NCBI GenBank assembly: GCA_024663395.1
Contig: JANFAH010000007.1
Coordinates: forward strand, 1-64,000
DNA length: 64,000 nucleotides
Source: Pisolithus tinctorius
Taxonomy: Eukaryota > Basidiomycota > Agaricomycetes > Boletales > Pisolithaceae
Reading direction: 5' to 3'
Each line of letters begins with the position of its first letter. Within the stretch, counting starts at the first letter, position 1. The position numbers and the translations under genes are program-made. The notes below the pieces were generated by a model. That model worked only from the letters and a program-made list of their open reading frames with translations. It was not told the origin of the DNA and did no database searches. Positions 34,886 through 47,400 of this stretch are shown here, piece by piece.

Positions 34886-35429
34886 GATTGTGGGCTATCT
34901 AACCCTAACCTATGACGCTGCATCTGTAACATTAAACAAACAAAAATAAAACAGCTGATTGCGCGACTTTTGCAGTACTGCTCCTGCGCAACTTTTTGTA
35001 CTACCCCTGCATAATTTTTAACACAGTCACTTTGCACCACTTTGCACTAGCTAGGAGGGCAGATAAAATAGATAAACATAGGCAGGACGTGAACACAGTT
35101 CGTCGGCACCCTCCCCAGTCATCCCGCCCAATTCACAAGGCCGTGATGCCCCACAGGGCCCGCTCGAACGCTCGACCCCCTCCCCCGCCCCTCCCACCTA
35201 GTGGCGGGATTGCTCCTTCGGGAAATTCCCACGGCATCGCCACCTGCAAATTCATGTGACCGCACTCCGCGCCACAAGTCATCACTGGCCTAGCGAATTT
35301 GGGCCCGTTTCTTGGCAAAATACCCATTATTACATGGGTTATGTACGGTAGCATCGAAACGAGTCCCGAGGAACGGGCGAAGTCGGTTTCGGTTTTTACC
35401 CCGCTATGCCCTCGTGACGAGTGTACCTA

Positions 35430-35660
35430 CAACTCGTTTGACAGTGTCGACAAGAAGGCTAACCTTTCTCGCAAGAGCACAATGAGGAAGAGTGCGACAT
35501 CACGTATGTCAACGAGCGGAATCGTGCATTCAACAAGAAGGTTAGTACATTATCTTCCGTCTTTCTTTCGTGATGCACTCTGATCCATTGCTCCACATTT
35601 CAGATTGCGGGATATTATGACAAATACACTGCAGAGATTTGAGCCAGTTCCGAGCGCGGA
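35430..35660 (+). pseudogene. Fragment of pre-mRNA-splicing factor SYF2, C-terminal end (plus copy)
   Basis: With one missing base restored in reading, the stretch gives a diverged VDKKANLSRKST, then ITYVNERNRAFNKK, a GT...CAG intron, then YYDKYTAEI*ASSERG. This is the C-terminal end of fungal SYF2, a small NineTeen-complex-associated spliceosome factor whose tail reads NERN..FNKK...YDKYTAEIR.SFERGTAL. The Arg codon CGA is TGA, so it is a broken fragment; the rest of the gene is absent. A related fragment lies in opposite orientation at 42,180-42,410. Confidence 0.7.
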
Positions 35661-36884
35661 ACTGCACTATAACACCGTCGCATCGCTTCCTTGTACCTTC
35701 ACAACCTTGGACTGTATGATTACCGCTGCTAATATAATTATCTACGAGTGTAATGGGCAACTAGCGGTGTAAACAACCGTCAATGCATCACTGATCATCC
35801 CTAATCCAAAGTTGCGCATACAATCAATCAAAATGCCTCGGGTATCCTTAGGATGTGCGGTGGCGATGTCATTGGCAGTGTTGATGTTGGCGGTGTGTAG
35901 GTCGGGCCAAAACACAGACGTTGCAGGAATAACACGCTGGGAAATGAAGCAAAACGCGAGGGTAGGAACTGCAGTGTGACAATACGTACATGAGTCTGGT
36001 CGACAAACAAGTAACGGATGGGACGAGGAAGATCAGTGGAGAGCGTTTAATCCATATCAGAATACCCTGTGCTCAAGGGAGAGTCGTGCCGAGTCAGCAG
36101 AGGGATAAATGGATAGGGGAAAATGCTGCTAATTAGTTGCCCATACTCAAGAAGAGCCTGAGATCTTCAACGTCTCTCGGATACGAAACGCATGACCTGA
36201 CCTGATATCAGAACAGGAACAGCTGGCCGCGATCCAAATCTGATTATATCTTTGTAGACACCAGGAACGCGTCATGAGCAACCAACCGGGAAGTGTGCGA
36301 AACACGGGCAGAGGGGCGAGAGAGGGAAACCAAAGACCGTTGGTGCAAAGGTTACAACAAGCCAAACATCGGGCAATGTGAGTCAGTGACGGAGGGTCGA
36401 CTTAGGATTTCTGGACCCACTTTCTTTGACCGAAAAGCCCGCACTCTCACGGTAGTTGGTAAAGTTCCAAGCTTCTTCAATTAACGTTGGTGGGAGACGG
36501 TACATATACATTTGGTTATGAACAAGTTGAGTTGACGCAGTCATAGATCTGGATGTGCATGACTTCAACCCAAACTCCATAAGATAGATGAAACGAAGAT
36601 ACAAACATTTACCTATCATGGGAGATAAGGAAATGTGTGAGCGGTAACCTAGCTATAAGAAACACACCGCCGCATTCAAGGATCGGAATAGATAGGAACC
36701 GTAGATTTCAAGCGTTATGATGCTACACGTGTTACATAATCATGCGTAGGATCCAGACGTCCAGCTTTCTTTATTGCATCTCTTTGTAGAGGACCACAAA
36801 GACTGTGCTTTGTCTCTCTTTGCCGAGTACTGTATAAATGCCATCATGCCTGCGAGGGGATGATGTCTGCATCCCTCACCTACA

Positions 36885-37494
36885 ATGGGCCGTGCTCGTA
36901 CCACTCATGTCTCTCGCAAAACTGCGCCCTATGACCTTCGATCGCGGCGTCCTTGCTCGAAGCAAGAAGATCATCAATCATCGTACTCAGATTGCCAACC
37001 TTGTATTTCTATGGTCGTCCCTCTTCAGGGCTATGACAATCCAGAGGACTTCGATTCGCCCCCCGAAACCTCTTCCCCTGTTGTAAGACTCAGCGATATC
37101 CTTTTTAACCGCTAATTATTTTCAGCAGCTCGAAGCTTTCGACGCTTTGGTATTTTCAGGGAATGTCGGATACCCTGTGCACCCCACAATTCCCAATATT
37201 CCTTTCTCTGTAGTGAGTCGACTCCAGTTGCTTTATCCCAGTGATTCACGAAATTTCAACAGAAGCAGGAGGGCTTTCAATCTCCAGCAAACCTTCCCTC
37301 CAGCCCTCTCTTCCATATGGCGAGTCAAAGAGGTTCCAAGGCAAACGCAGAACGCTGAACAATCTTCCGTAGAAAGAGGAAGACCTGTCGATACCATCTA
37401 CCCATCCCACCGATTGTGCTACCCTCGAAATGCAATACACAGTTGTAGGTTGATCCGGCGCTTCCCACTTCTAGTGAAAGTTCGTGATTATTGA
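36885..37494 (+). CDS. Hypothetical plus-strand gene with LRSRRP motif
   Basis: ATG at 36,885 (MGRARTTHVSRKTAPYDLRS), a polar region (GYDNPEDFDSPPETSSP), then a probable intron ending TTTTCAGCAG near 37,128. A second exon reads LEAFDALVFSGNVGYPVHPT. The basic start resembles the gene at 33,350-34,032 on the other strand. No domain is recognised and the 3' end is unresolved. Confidence 0.35.
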
Positions 37495-40100
37495 CTGGTT
37501 TAGCCTAAGCAAGAAGATCCGCAGACACTACTGCTCTTGCAACAACTATGGAGTTATTATCCTTCTTCCCCTATGGTAATTCAAAGCAAAATCTATGACG
37601 GAAGTAAATATGATAACTGACCATACTGAATTACCAGATGTTGGAAGCCGAGTCCTCGACATCTGCAAAGCGCCAAGAACATTATATTCCACCTGCTGTT
37701 CCTATCCCTCTTGTGCGTCCAAACTGAGGTGATACACTCACATGGCCACTGACTGATGCCAAAGAGTTCTTTGACTGATCCTACCACAGGCAAGATCATC
37801 GTGGATGCCGTAGTCACTGGTGGGAGTCTACTACTATTGTGAACTGCATGCTAACCCTTTCATCCCACAGGAAATGCATGCGTTCGCTGTAGCCTACAAT
37901 CATATGTTGGACGCTATGAGAGATGTTGAACGAGTTGCAAGGCATGCATTGGGGGCCTGATTTTTATGTACTGTAGGGTGTTTAAATGTGTCGCTATTTT
38001 CTGGCATGGGGATACAGACGTTTGGTACATTGAACGTATACTCTTATAGATGATTCTTAATTAGGACATCCATAGTGGGCGGCGTCAGTGATCTCACAAA
38101 GCCTTATCCAGACTTCCGGACTTAACTCGGGTAAGCATCACGTGACTGGAAGTTGCGAGTGTCGTCCACTGATTCTGACTCGAGTCTCCGGACCTAATTA
38201 TGTAAAAACTCGTTTTCATAGTACGTTAATGCGTGGTAGGTATGACGACTAAACCAAAGCTGGAACCCTATTAACCCAGGACTCCCAGGAGCCACCTTCC
38301 AGACGTAATGCAGTTCCATTCGTCCATCAGAACATAATTTAGAACTAAACGTCGAGAAGCTCCTGTCGAGGGTCTGGTCTGGCTGCAATTAGATACTCAA
38401 CAGGAATATCTCCCAGGGTGGAATTTTTGTACGAGGGTGGAAGGTTTCCCACTTCTGCGACAACTGGTTAGGTGTGTTGTACGTCCCTCCTTTTCTCGAA
38501 GTCGTAACTGGGACCAACCTTTCGCAACGATCGCTCTAACTCATCCCCATCCTGCCATCTGAAAATGTGTCAAACTGGGTTGACCTAGCGCACCTGTGAG
38601 CAGATTTGGCCCACCAATGCCCCAAATCCTCAGAAAAGATGCATTTTGACAGGCAGCACCGTTTCAGGTCCTCTGACGACCTTCAATTCGGGAGATCAAT
38701 TCCAAGCAGTGCGACCCTCTCCACCTCACGTCGTAATTCGCTCGCCGTCAACTTTGGTCTAGAAAAGCGTGATGTAAGCACGGATGTGCGGGTTCTCCTT
38801 CAGACGGCTTTGATTCGCTATCACGGTCGCCCTTGCCCCATCCTAGCCCAGCGAAGGAGCCAGATGATGCCGTTGCAGCAATCATTACCAGGGATCTGGG
38901 CATGCTGAAGCTCTTCTTGGGAAGGAATGTCCGCTCACACCACCGTCTCTCCCTCCGGAGATCTCTGAAGTTCTGGTTTCCGCTAACCCAACCACTCCGA
39001 GCCAACAAGACGTTGTGCGGTAGACAAAGAATTCATGTCGTTCGTGACAGCCGGAGCAGTCTACTGTGCGAGACGGAAGTCCCATCGCTGGATGTTGATG
39101 CAATGCTGTTGGACTACGAGTTGCCTTGTTACGGCTAAGCTTAGGCGCTTCGCCTAAGTGGTTTGGGTGAATATGAAGGGTGATGCTGGCATGAAGAGCG
39201 TGGACGGGCAGTGGCGCCGACCCAAGAGCATGGAGAACATTGGTATATGGAATGGCGTTTACCAGATTTAGAACTCATAGACTGCAGTATCCATCCCCCG
39301 TGTGAGGTCTGTCCACATTAATGAATTGCCCAGGTATCATCTTTACTGCGAGGATGGTGAGGAAAATTCGACACGGTCAACGGTTAAGAGTCCTCCGTAC
39401 GTTCTCGTCAGCAGACCGATTATTCAGCTATATCATGGTGCAGTCCACCGAAACTCGTCCGTACAGCAAGGGCATTACAATGCAATGGAATGTTTCACAA
39501 TTCAGCACCAGCAGATGATATCGGCATTGTCGAAGGAGGTATGTTGGAGGGTAGATCCGGAAAAAATATATGAGGTTGACATATAACGTTTCATGCGATT
39601 AGTGAAATCCCGAGAAACTGAAACCCCGACACCACCTGAGATCTGGCACGCAGAGTCGAGAATGCCAGCCCAAGGGACGAAATTCTTGGTTCTTACTTCC
39701 ATCCCTGCTTTGGATCATCGTCATGTTGTTTGTAATTCAAGACTTCTGCCTCGAGAAGGGCGATTTAACCCACTTCGACCCACTCAATGTGTTATGGCCA
39801 ATGTCTCCTTGGTACGTCCCGGTAGTCAATATTCAAGAGCATCCTCACTGGGGTGAACTAAGACCTAAACCGGTGCAGTCTGTTAGGAATAGCGCAGCAA
39901 GATCACAATTACTCAAGTACCGTAGTTGGCAGATACAACCATAGAGCGATTCGGTATCAGACACCAACTCCTTTGTCCACGAAAACGTGTCGGACTTTAT
40001 GCCGATTCTCCACCTTGCCCTGCCTTAGTCTTGATGGTGATCCTAAGTCAATTACAGCAGGAGTCGTACCCTAAGGCACTCCTCGCTGAGTCGTGCTCTA
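37495..40100. other. Mostly non-coding stretch with possible gene remnants
   Basis: The plus strand between 38,606 and 39,138 gives broken peptides such as FNSGDQFQAVRPSPPHVVIR and EPDDAVAAIITRDLGMLKLF that read like one gene with several frame breaks; I cannot assign it. Other frames here look like chance. The geometric centre of the inverted arms (38,904) falls inside this stretch and shows no special symmetry itself. Confidence 0.3.
39140..39158. other. Perfect hairpin, 8-bp stem and 3-base loop
   Basis: CTTAGGCG, CTT, CGCCTAAG forms a perfect stem-loop about 240 bases from the midpoint of the inverted arms. It is short enough to be chance; no terminator role is implied in a eukaryote. 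Confidence 0.5.
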
Positions 40101-40205
40101 TCGTACCAAAACTTCAGGGCCAAATTGAATATCACCTCAACCTATATGCATGGCGTAAGTTCCCTAAGCTTCTGCACACGGCACAAAGCTTACACGGACA
40201 GTATC

Positions 40206-41916
40206 ATGGGAGGCGGCAGCGACATCTCGTCTTCGCCACCAACGACATTGAGCGAAGAGTTCCTTTCCATGCTCACAACTGCTGACGCAGAAGAGCTCGA
40301 CGAAGTAATTGATGCACTCCGCCTTGCAATAGTCTGTGCAAGCCAGTGGCGCAATAGTTTTGCGCCAGCTGCTTGCCTACCAGGCGATGTGCTCCTTCTC
40401 ATATTCGAGCTTGGATTGGAAAACAGAGACACCTCCACGCTCAGGAGCTTGAGCCAGGTGTGCTCGAGGTGGCGGTCGATCATTCTTCAAGCTCCACTCC
40501 TTTGGTGCAAGGCTCTAAATCTTGTCGACAGCGCAATGTGGGTCGCCGAAATCCTTAGACGAACTCAAGCCGTACCCCTAGACATCCACTTCGACACAGC
40601 AGAAGACAATACTGGCTACGCAATTCCCAATCTCACCACGATACTAGCCAACTACTTCGAGAGATGTGCAAACCTCCACATCGAGGGATACGGGGACGAC
40701 ATAGAGGAAGTTTTGGGCACTGCCATTACGGCCAGTGAAGCGCCATTTCTTCGTTCTCTGTCGATCTGCAACATTTCGTGTTCAAAATTTTTGGACAGCG
40801 AGGCAAATATCCCTGACTCCATTTTTTCTATTTCAATCCCATGCCTCACCTCCCTCCATCTCGAAGGCTGTATATTCAGCTGGGATGTCATTCGCACAGA
40901 GCTAGCACCTCACTCTCTGTGGCTATCTTCACTTCGTATTCGCAACTTTCGCATCCAATCAGCTGGTACTGTCTCTCAGTTACTTTCTGTTCTAGCATTA
41001 CTTCCAGGCTTGGAGGACCTTTGGTTACAGGATTCTTTTGTCGACGGAGAAACGGATCGGGACACACGCGTTTGCACAGTACATCTAGGGAAGCTAACTT
41101 CTCTTTATTTTGAATCATCCATAATGGCTGCGGCCAGGCTTCTGGGCGCACTCAGACTTCCATTACTTGCGAGGTTGGATGCGGTTGTCGATGCTGGCCA
41201 GCACATCCGCGAGTTCATGGAAGGGCTTCAGCTAGCGACCCGCCAGATGGGAGGGCTCTTTTCCCTTCGTGTTCTCTATACACGCCGCCTTCTCAGTCTT
41301 TCAGTCAAACCACAATGACCAGTCTTCTATGCTACAGGTGACCTTCAAAGATTGGGTCTGTCCTGAACTGGCCATTCCCGACACTCGCCTCACTGACCTG
41401 ATTAGGAGTATTCCCACCGTTGTAGCAGTGCAAAGGGTGGAAGACTTTTGGGTGTCCCTTCCTGTGGGCATCGAGGAACGCCTCGCGGATCCCGATACTT
41501 GGAGTCACTTCTTCCGCCGACTGAGTATGATCTCATCTATCACCCTTGGCGCTCACCCCCCCGCATTCCTTATACGCACGCTATACCTGGATGCTCACCA
41601 TCATTGTACCCGAGCCCAATCACGACTCTTACCATCACTGGAAAGAATCACGCTGCCGCCAATCTATGAATTTGAAGTCCTCGCTGATGTTTTAGCTGAA
41701 GCACGGAGCCGTGTCGGCATTCCGCTGACAGTCACCACTACTATGCAACACCAGTCGCATATGCCACAACGGACGGTCCAGCCACTTCAACCCACATACT
41801 CGATCCGTCCAAATGTGCTGGCTTGGTTAGCTGATCCAGCAGTGCATCGTGCACAGGGCCACTCCTGGTTGGTGGATTATGATGGTGTGGACAGTGATGA
41901 ATCAGACGATGAGTAG
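40206..41916 (+). CDS. F-box protein with leucine-rich C-terminal region
   Basis: Starts at the ATG at 40,206 (MGGGSDISSS); an earlier in-frame ATG at 40,125 gives an unlikely extension. A helical N-terminus (ELDEVIDALRLAIVCASQWR) precedes an F-box: LPGDVLLLIFELGLENRD, then LRSLSQVCSRWRSIILQAPL and LW. F-box proteins link substrates to SCF ubiquitin ligases through SKP1, and agaricomycetes carry large families of this layout. The rest is Leu-rich with repeating LRSLSICN, LTSLHLEGC and LSSLRIRNF blocks, ending with an acidic DSDESDDE tail at 41,916. Between 41,269 and 41,318 the frame shifts by one base. An intron would have to be under 40 bases, so a one-base insertion (for example in a CAG) is likelier. 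Confidence 0.75.
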
Positions 41917-42179
41917 TAACCAGGCTGTGATTTTTGACTATAGTTATAATTCTTGGAATGCAACATTCCTTTTGCTACTAGGGTCTCGGCTTGGGCTTGA
42001 GAGGTCCTTCCTCCCATTCGCAGGTGTCCTGACCGATAACAAGGACGGAGGGGTGCACGTTAGTCTCCGGAGTCCCTAAGCTGACTAAAGACTCAATGGA
42101 AGGCGATCGCAAAATAAGTCACAGGCCGACAAAATCTTAGTAACGTCGTGGACGCTTTGGACGAATGTCTCGGCTGTCG

Positions 42180-42410
42180 ACTGATTGTATGCGCAACTTC
42201 GGATCCACGCTCGAAACTGGCTCAAATCTCTGCAGTGTATTTGTCGTAATATCCCACAATCTGAAATGTGGAGCAATGCATCAGAATGCATCACGAAAGA
42301 AAGACGGAAGATAATGTACTAACCTTCTTGTTGAATACACGATTCCGCTCGTTGATATACGTGATGTCGCCCTCTTCCTCATTCGGTCGATAGCCTCTTC
42401 GGAGTCAGCT
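42180..42410 (-). pseudogene. Fragment of SYF2, C-terminal end (minus copy)
   Basis: On the minus strand: SEEAIDRM, then (after an internal deletion) GDITYINERNRVFNKK, an intron with GTTAGT...TTTCAG, then YYDKYTAEI*ASFERG. It shares with the 35,430-35,660 fragment the same CGA to TGA stop and very similar intron sequence, so the two derive from one already broken copy. The plus-strand fragment has about 144 extra bases downstream before similarity resumes (GTTGCGCATACAATCA). Confidence 0.7.
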
Positions 42411-42951
42411 TTTGACGATTTGCCTGAAACGATGTCTATCTGCGCGCGAATTATGTAATTTATTCGCCGTCATTTTTGCGGCACCCCAGCTCATATATGA
42501 CAAGTCGATAAAGCTGTGGACGATCACAGTATCATTACTTTGCACAAGAAGTACCTGTTCTGCTCACTCGGTGAAGATCAGTTCTTGACGACGTTGCTTC
42601 TCAAGCATTTCCCAACTTTTAGAACCAAGTTTATGCGGCGGCCCATACCATTGCTCTTGAGTCATGGTGCGTGTTGTTCTCGCAGCGATGTCATTGGGTT
42701 AATTCGACTGTCTACCTATGAATCATTTAATGCCAATGCAAACAAAGCCCTGTGTTGGTGCTTCCACTGTGGTATGCATGGTCAGGAAGTGTTCCCTGTA
42801 CTGGCCCTCAAGCCCAGCATTGTTCGTGACTCATAGAGGGTGGAGAGGGGCCAACGCTCTCAATTAATGGCCTCGGCCTGTCAGCTCTCGAAAATACATA
42901 CCGACGCGACTAACAAGCATCTCCCATCCGGCTCTCGGTTTTCAGGTTTCG

Positions 42952-44104
42952 TTGTACGGTGGCATGCGGGGTTTCGTTGTCACAGGGCGACCCCGTTCTC
43001 TGCGCGGCTTGGCCACAAACTGGCCGAAAGTCCGTGCGCCAAGCGGCATCGACCAGAGCAAGGTCCCCTACTCTCAGAGGGAGCCTGCGTTTGGCGTCCG
43101 TTTCTTAGTTGCTAACGCGCTGTACCACCGCGCATATATGGCAAAGGTTACCAACAAATTACGCAGCGAAGATCTCGAAGCTGGAGAACTCTGGCGCAGC
43201 GCTCCCACCGATCTCACCTGCCAACACACAGCCGAATGTTGGCGCAGTCGCGAAGCCAGTCTTCACGCCAAGCCCGGCACCATCAAACGCATGCAGTTCA
43301 CCTCCCCAGTCAATCAGCCGTCACCTGCAGCTCCCAACAACGTCCTTAGCAAACCCGATATCAAACCCTGTCCCGAATTCAAGGATTCACATGCCTCCGC
43401 TGCTAGACGTGGTCGTCAGGCCACTCGTTCATCCAATCACAACTCCGTTGCGGGCGACGACTCCAACAACGACCAAGATTCCTCTCTAGCGTCCCGTAAG
43501 TGAAAACACTGTCCTTTGCTACGCAACGACCCACTCTCAAATTCCCCTTTTTGTTCTCCAACGATTTCGGTCTTCCAGCTCTCCTATCACTAATGTGACC
43601 ACACCCATGAAGTACGGCGAAGACGTCGCATGCTCTTCTTCCACATCTCACCATGCCTTAAGTATCTTCAGGCAACCATCGAACTCCCCCTCGACGAACT
43701 CCTCGACTCAGTGCAATGAAGAGACGCCCTCCACGCCTTCTGCATTGGACGCCAATGCCACCACAAAATGCACCGGGTCCGGTGACGTCGTCATGCAAGA
43801 CCCCCCAGGTGCATACATGCACAGCTACATCCAAGGTCCTTCCCCTTCTATCTCCAAAACAGGCGCCACTCCTACACCCGGTACCAGTGCCACTTCAACC
43901 TCTGGTACAAATACAGGCACGTAGTACAGATCCCAACGTCTCAGCCTTCCACCACAGCTACGGTCACCAACTCCAGCACCGGCGCAGGTGCTCATCACCC
44001 AAACTAACCCCAGTGCTGGTATCACTCATACTAAACCCGGTCCTAGCACGACAGGCTGGGACAACGCCGACCACAACGACAGCTGTGGACGATGACAGCA
44101 ACAA
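42952..44104 (+). CDS. Hypothetical plus-strand protein, Ser/Thr/Pro-rich 3' part
   Basis: A 183-codon frame (42,952-43,503) begins with a basic segment (VTGRPRSLRGLATNWPKVRA), continues through LVANALYHRAYMAKVTNKLR and becomes polar (SSNHNSVAGDDSNNDQDSS). After a probable intron the next exon (43,595-43,924) is Ser/Thr-rich (TPTPGTSATSTSGTNTGT). Alternative frames are also open, as is common for such composition. I do not recognise it. Confidence 0.35.
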
Positions 44105-44420
44105 CAGCTGCTGAAATGGCGACGATCACTGACGACTGACATTAGTCTATTGTAAATGTAATTACTAGTCCCACTGAACCGCTGTGTAGTCTTGGAATTG
44201 AGTCGTAATGCCAGCCACTTTGTTCCAATAACTCACAAGGTGTGGAAACCCGACCTTGCTTTTTCCGACAGACTTTCCCACAACCAGAGCTCAACATCAT
44301 AGAAGAACACTACAAGTTACATAAGCATTTCTGGATCTGGATCTGCTGCCAAATACTGCGCTTGTCACAATATTCTCTCTACAGAGTGGCCTAAGTTTGA
44401 GCGTTTCTGACACAGGTTGA

Positions 44421-47400
44421 TTGGTAATGCGTCCGTGTGTGGTTTTTCATTGCCTGTGCTGGCAGTGCTATGATCACACCACTGTTCATCCTGTCACTGG
44501 GCACTCGGTGAGGGGACGCCACCTCGGGAGAAAGGAATATGCAGCACATCGTGCTGCGCAGAATGCAAGAGCTACAGCTGGTGCGACTGGTTCTCCAGTT
44601 TTTTCCTTCCGCAGTCCCTAACACGGTATTCCCTGAAGGCTCTTCGTGTTTTGGCACACATCGCGATCATCCTGATATGCCATCTCTGGCTGGGCCACTG
44701 TGTATGCCTTTGGTTCTGCAAGATGAAGCTTCTGCTGTGACCGAGGAACAGCCCCATGAACCACCCGACGGAGATGTTCTCCAGTATTTGCAATACCTGT
44801 CCGATCGAATGGCAGCACAAAAACGACGCTATGTGCAGAAGCGTACTCTGTATCCTTCTGTTTTCTGCGCCCCATCATCCCCTTCATCTACTGTCTCGGA
44901 GAGCGTGGACGACGCCATTGATGGTCCTTTGTCCCTAACCCATGATACGAAAGGAGACCCTGACGTCCTCGAATACGAGGAATTGTTGTGCAGTGCATTA
45001 ACTGCGGCACAAAATGTGTCTTCGCATCCTAACGTGTATGTACGCTTGAAAGCCAGGGTCCTAGAGAGTGCAGCCAAAAACGAGATACGTTCCCTTCATG
45101 AGTCGAATCACAAAGAATGGATGCAACAGTATACCTGTCATGGCGCCCACAATGCCTCTGCAGACATCCAGACAGGTTGGTTTTCAGCTCTAAAATGCGA
45201 TAAGCTATTCATCTTGCCATATCCAGAACGTTACTTCACACTACTCCAATTTTTTGATCCCATCTCTCTCCTCGTGCACATAATTGCTGCGGTTCTCCAC
45301 CTCCTGTGTGGTGTTTCAATGGATCACTGCACGTTCATACTGTCTGGCCTGCGATTGTTGCTCAAACTATCACTTCCAATGCAGTCGGTGCCCTCTGGAC
45401 AGCCATCCTCCGAACAGGCTTCCAATATTGTGGATAGCGTTCCCCGGGATATAAGATCAGTTGTAGATGCTCTCTCTCTCTCCCCCGTCACAGAGGAGTT
45501 TGTTTGTTGTCCCAAGTGCTTCAGCTGCTACCCGCTAGAGTCCTTCCCTGAACGCTGCACCAATCAGGACACCCCATCTAGTGTAGTATGTCAGCAGGCT
45601 ACTGCGAAAGCAACTGACCAGAGGGGGGCAGATAGATGACCCCCATGGGTACCCTCCAACACGGCTCTACGTTTATCATAACTTTAAGGAGTGGCTTGGC
45701 CGCCTTCATTCACGACCGGAGATTGAAAAGTACTTGGAGAAGAACCCAATAGTATTAGGCGGACAGGAGACGTCTGGCGTCTATCGGGATATATGGGACG
45801 CACCTGCTCTGCAAAAATTCCTGGGCCCAGATGGACGGCGATTTATCTCACCTGACTGTAGTGAAGGCCGATACATCTTTAGCCTCAATATGGATGGCTT
45901 CAACCCTTTCCAAAGGAAACAAGCTGGGAAGAAAGCTTCTTGCGGTGCGATTTATATGATATGCCTTAACCTTCCTCCAGAGATCCGCTACAAAGCTGAG
46001 AATATGTTCCTTGCCGGGATCATTCCAGGGACCATATGAACCTTCCCTCCACCAAATCAACCACCTTCTTCGACCGCTGGTAGATGATCTTCTTACTGCC
46101 TGGCACCATGGGATCCGATTCTCCAGAACAACCTTTCATCCCACAGGCCGCACAGTTCGATGTGCACTTGTGCCACTGGTTTGTGATCTCCCTGCTGCTC
46201 GTCAGATGGCTGGATATGCCTCCTACACATCCACTAATTGCTGCTCCTACTGCCGCATGAGGCTGCAAGACATAGAGAATTTCGATGAGTCGACGTGGCC
46301 ACGCATGACCCGAGAAGAACACTTATCTATTGCACGACAATGGAGGGATGCACCTTCCGAAACTGCGCGTTGCATGCTCTACGAGGAGTATGGCATACGA
46401 TGGTCAGAACTCCTCCGACTGCCATACTGGGATCCTCGAAAGTTCGTTGTCCTCGACTCGATGCACACTTTCCTACTTGTCCTCATTCAGAAGCATTGTC
46501 GCGAAGTGTGGGGAATGGACGACCAGCTTGACGATGGTCTCGGAGCAACGTACGACAAACTCATAATGAACCAGCCTCCGTCGTATGACCAAATCCAAAG
46601 TGGTCTTCACATTCTCCGATCCGGAACGGTCAAGGACCTGCAAAAATTGAGCGAACCTGTGCTTCGCTTCATGTGTCGGGAGCTTCAAATCCGTTTCGGT
46701 GGCAAGAAAGGTAGGCTCATTAAACAACTAATCAGTTTCGTGAGTCCAATTCGTGCGCCCTTTCTTGAATCTTTTTGAATACCATTTCTTTCGCAGAGAA
46801 ATCAGATGGACTGGGACAAAGAAGCGGATATGACCCATGCGGCTTCCGACTCTGGCACACCCGCTGCAACCACCAATGAACCAAATGCTTTATTGTCCGT
46901 CGATGGAACTTCCCTTTTTCCAGATCAGTCTCAGTCGCCTGATGTCGTAGAAAAACCAAATGTTCCGCTAGCACCTAACGACATTCCCTCCGTTCACTAT
47001 GCGACCCCCATGCGCACGCCAGGGGGCCCGACCGATGACGATGACCGTTTAATATGCTGTGCTCTTAATCTACTGGAAGGCGAGAGAGAAAAGGCTTTGA
47101 ATCTGCTGCACAAAACTCCTAGTCGCTCGACTTTAATGCGCCTCAAGAAAGCCATGCTGGTGTTCCTGTGTTCCCTGAAACTTCCCATTCCATCTGTATC
47201 TGGGAAGCCACCCAGCGTGGAAGAGCGAGTCGCTTACTACACTGCACGAGTAAAAGAGGAGCTGGTAAATGACCTTGTATGCTCCTCCCATTCAAATATC
47301 TTGTCTGCAAACTCATTGACTCATTTCATCGTTGTGACATACAGTGCAAGCAAATAGACGCTGCGAATCCAACTGAATTGGGTAACCGCAAATCGGACAC

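Noticed and set aside
34899..34910. CTAACCCTAACC, an apparent interstitial telomere repeat
   Set aside because: Only two units, no longer degenerate array around it, expected by chance in a window this size.
43060..43140. A tRNA-like string on the minus strand (GGTGGTACAGCGCGTTAGCA)
   Set aside because: It looks like a D-arm, but I could not form acceptor, anticodon and T arms of a tRNA around it.
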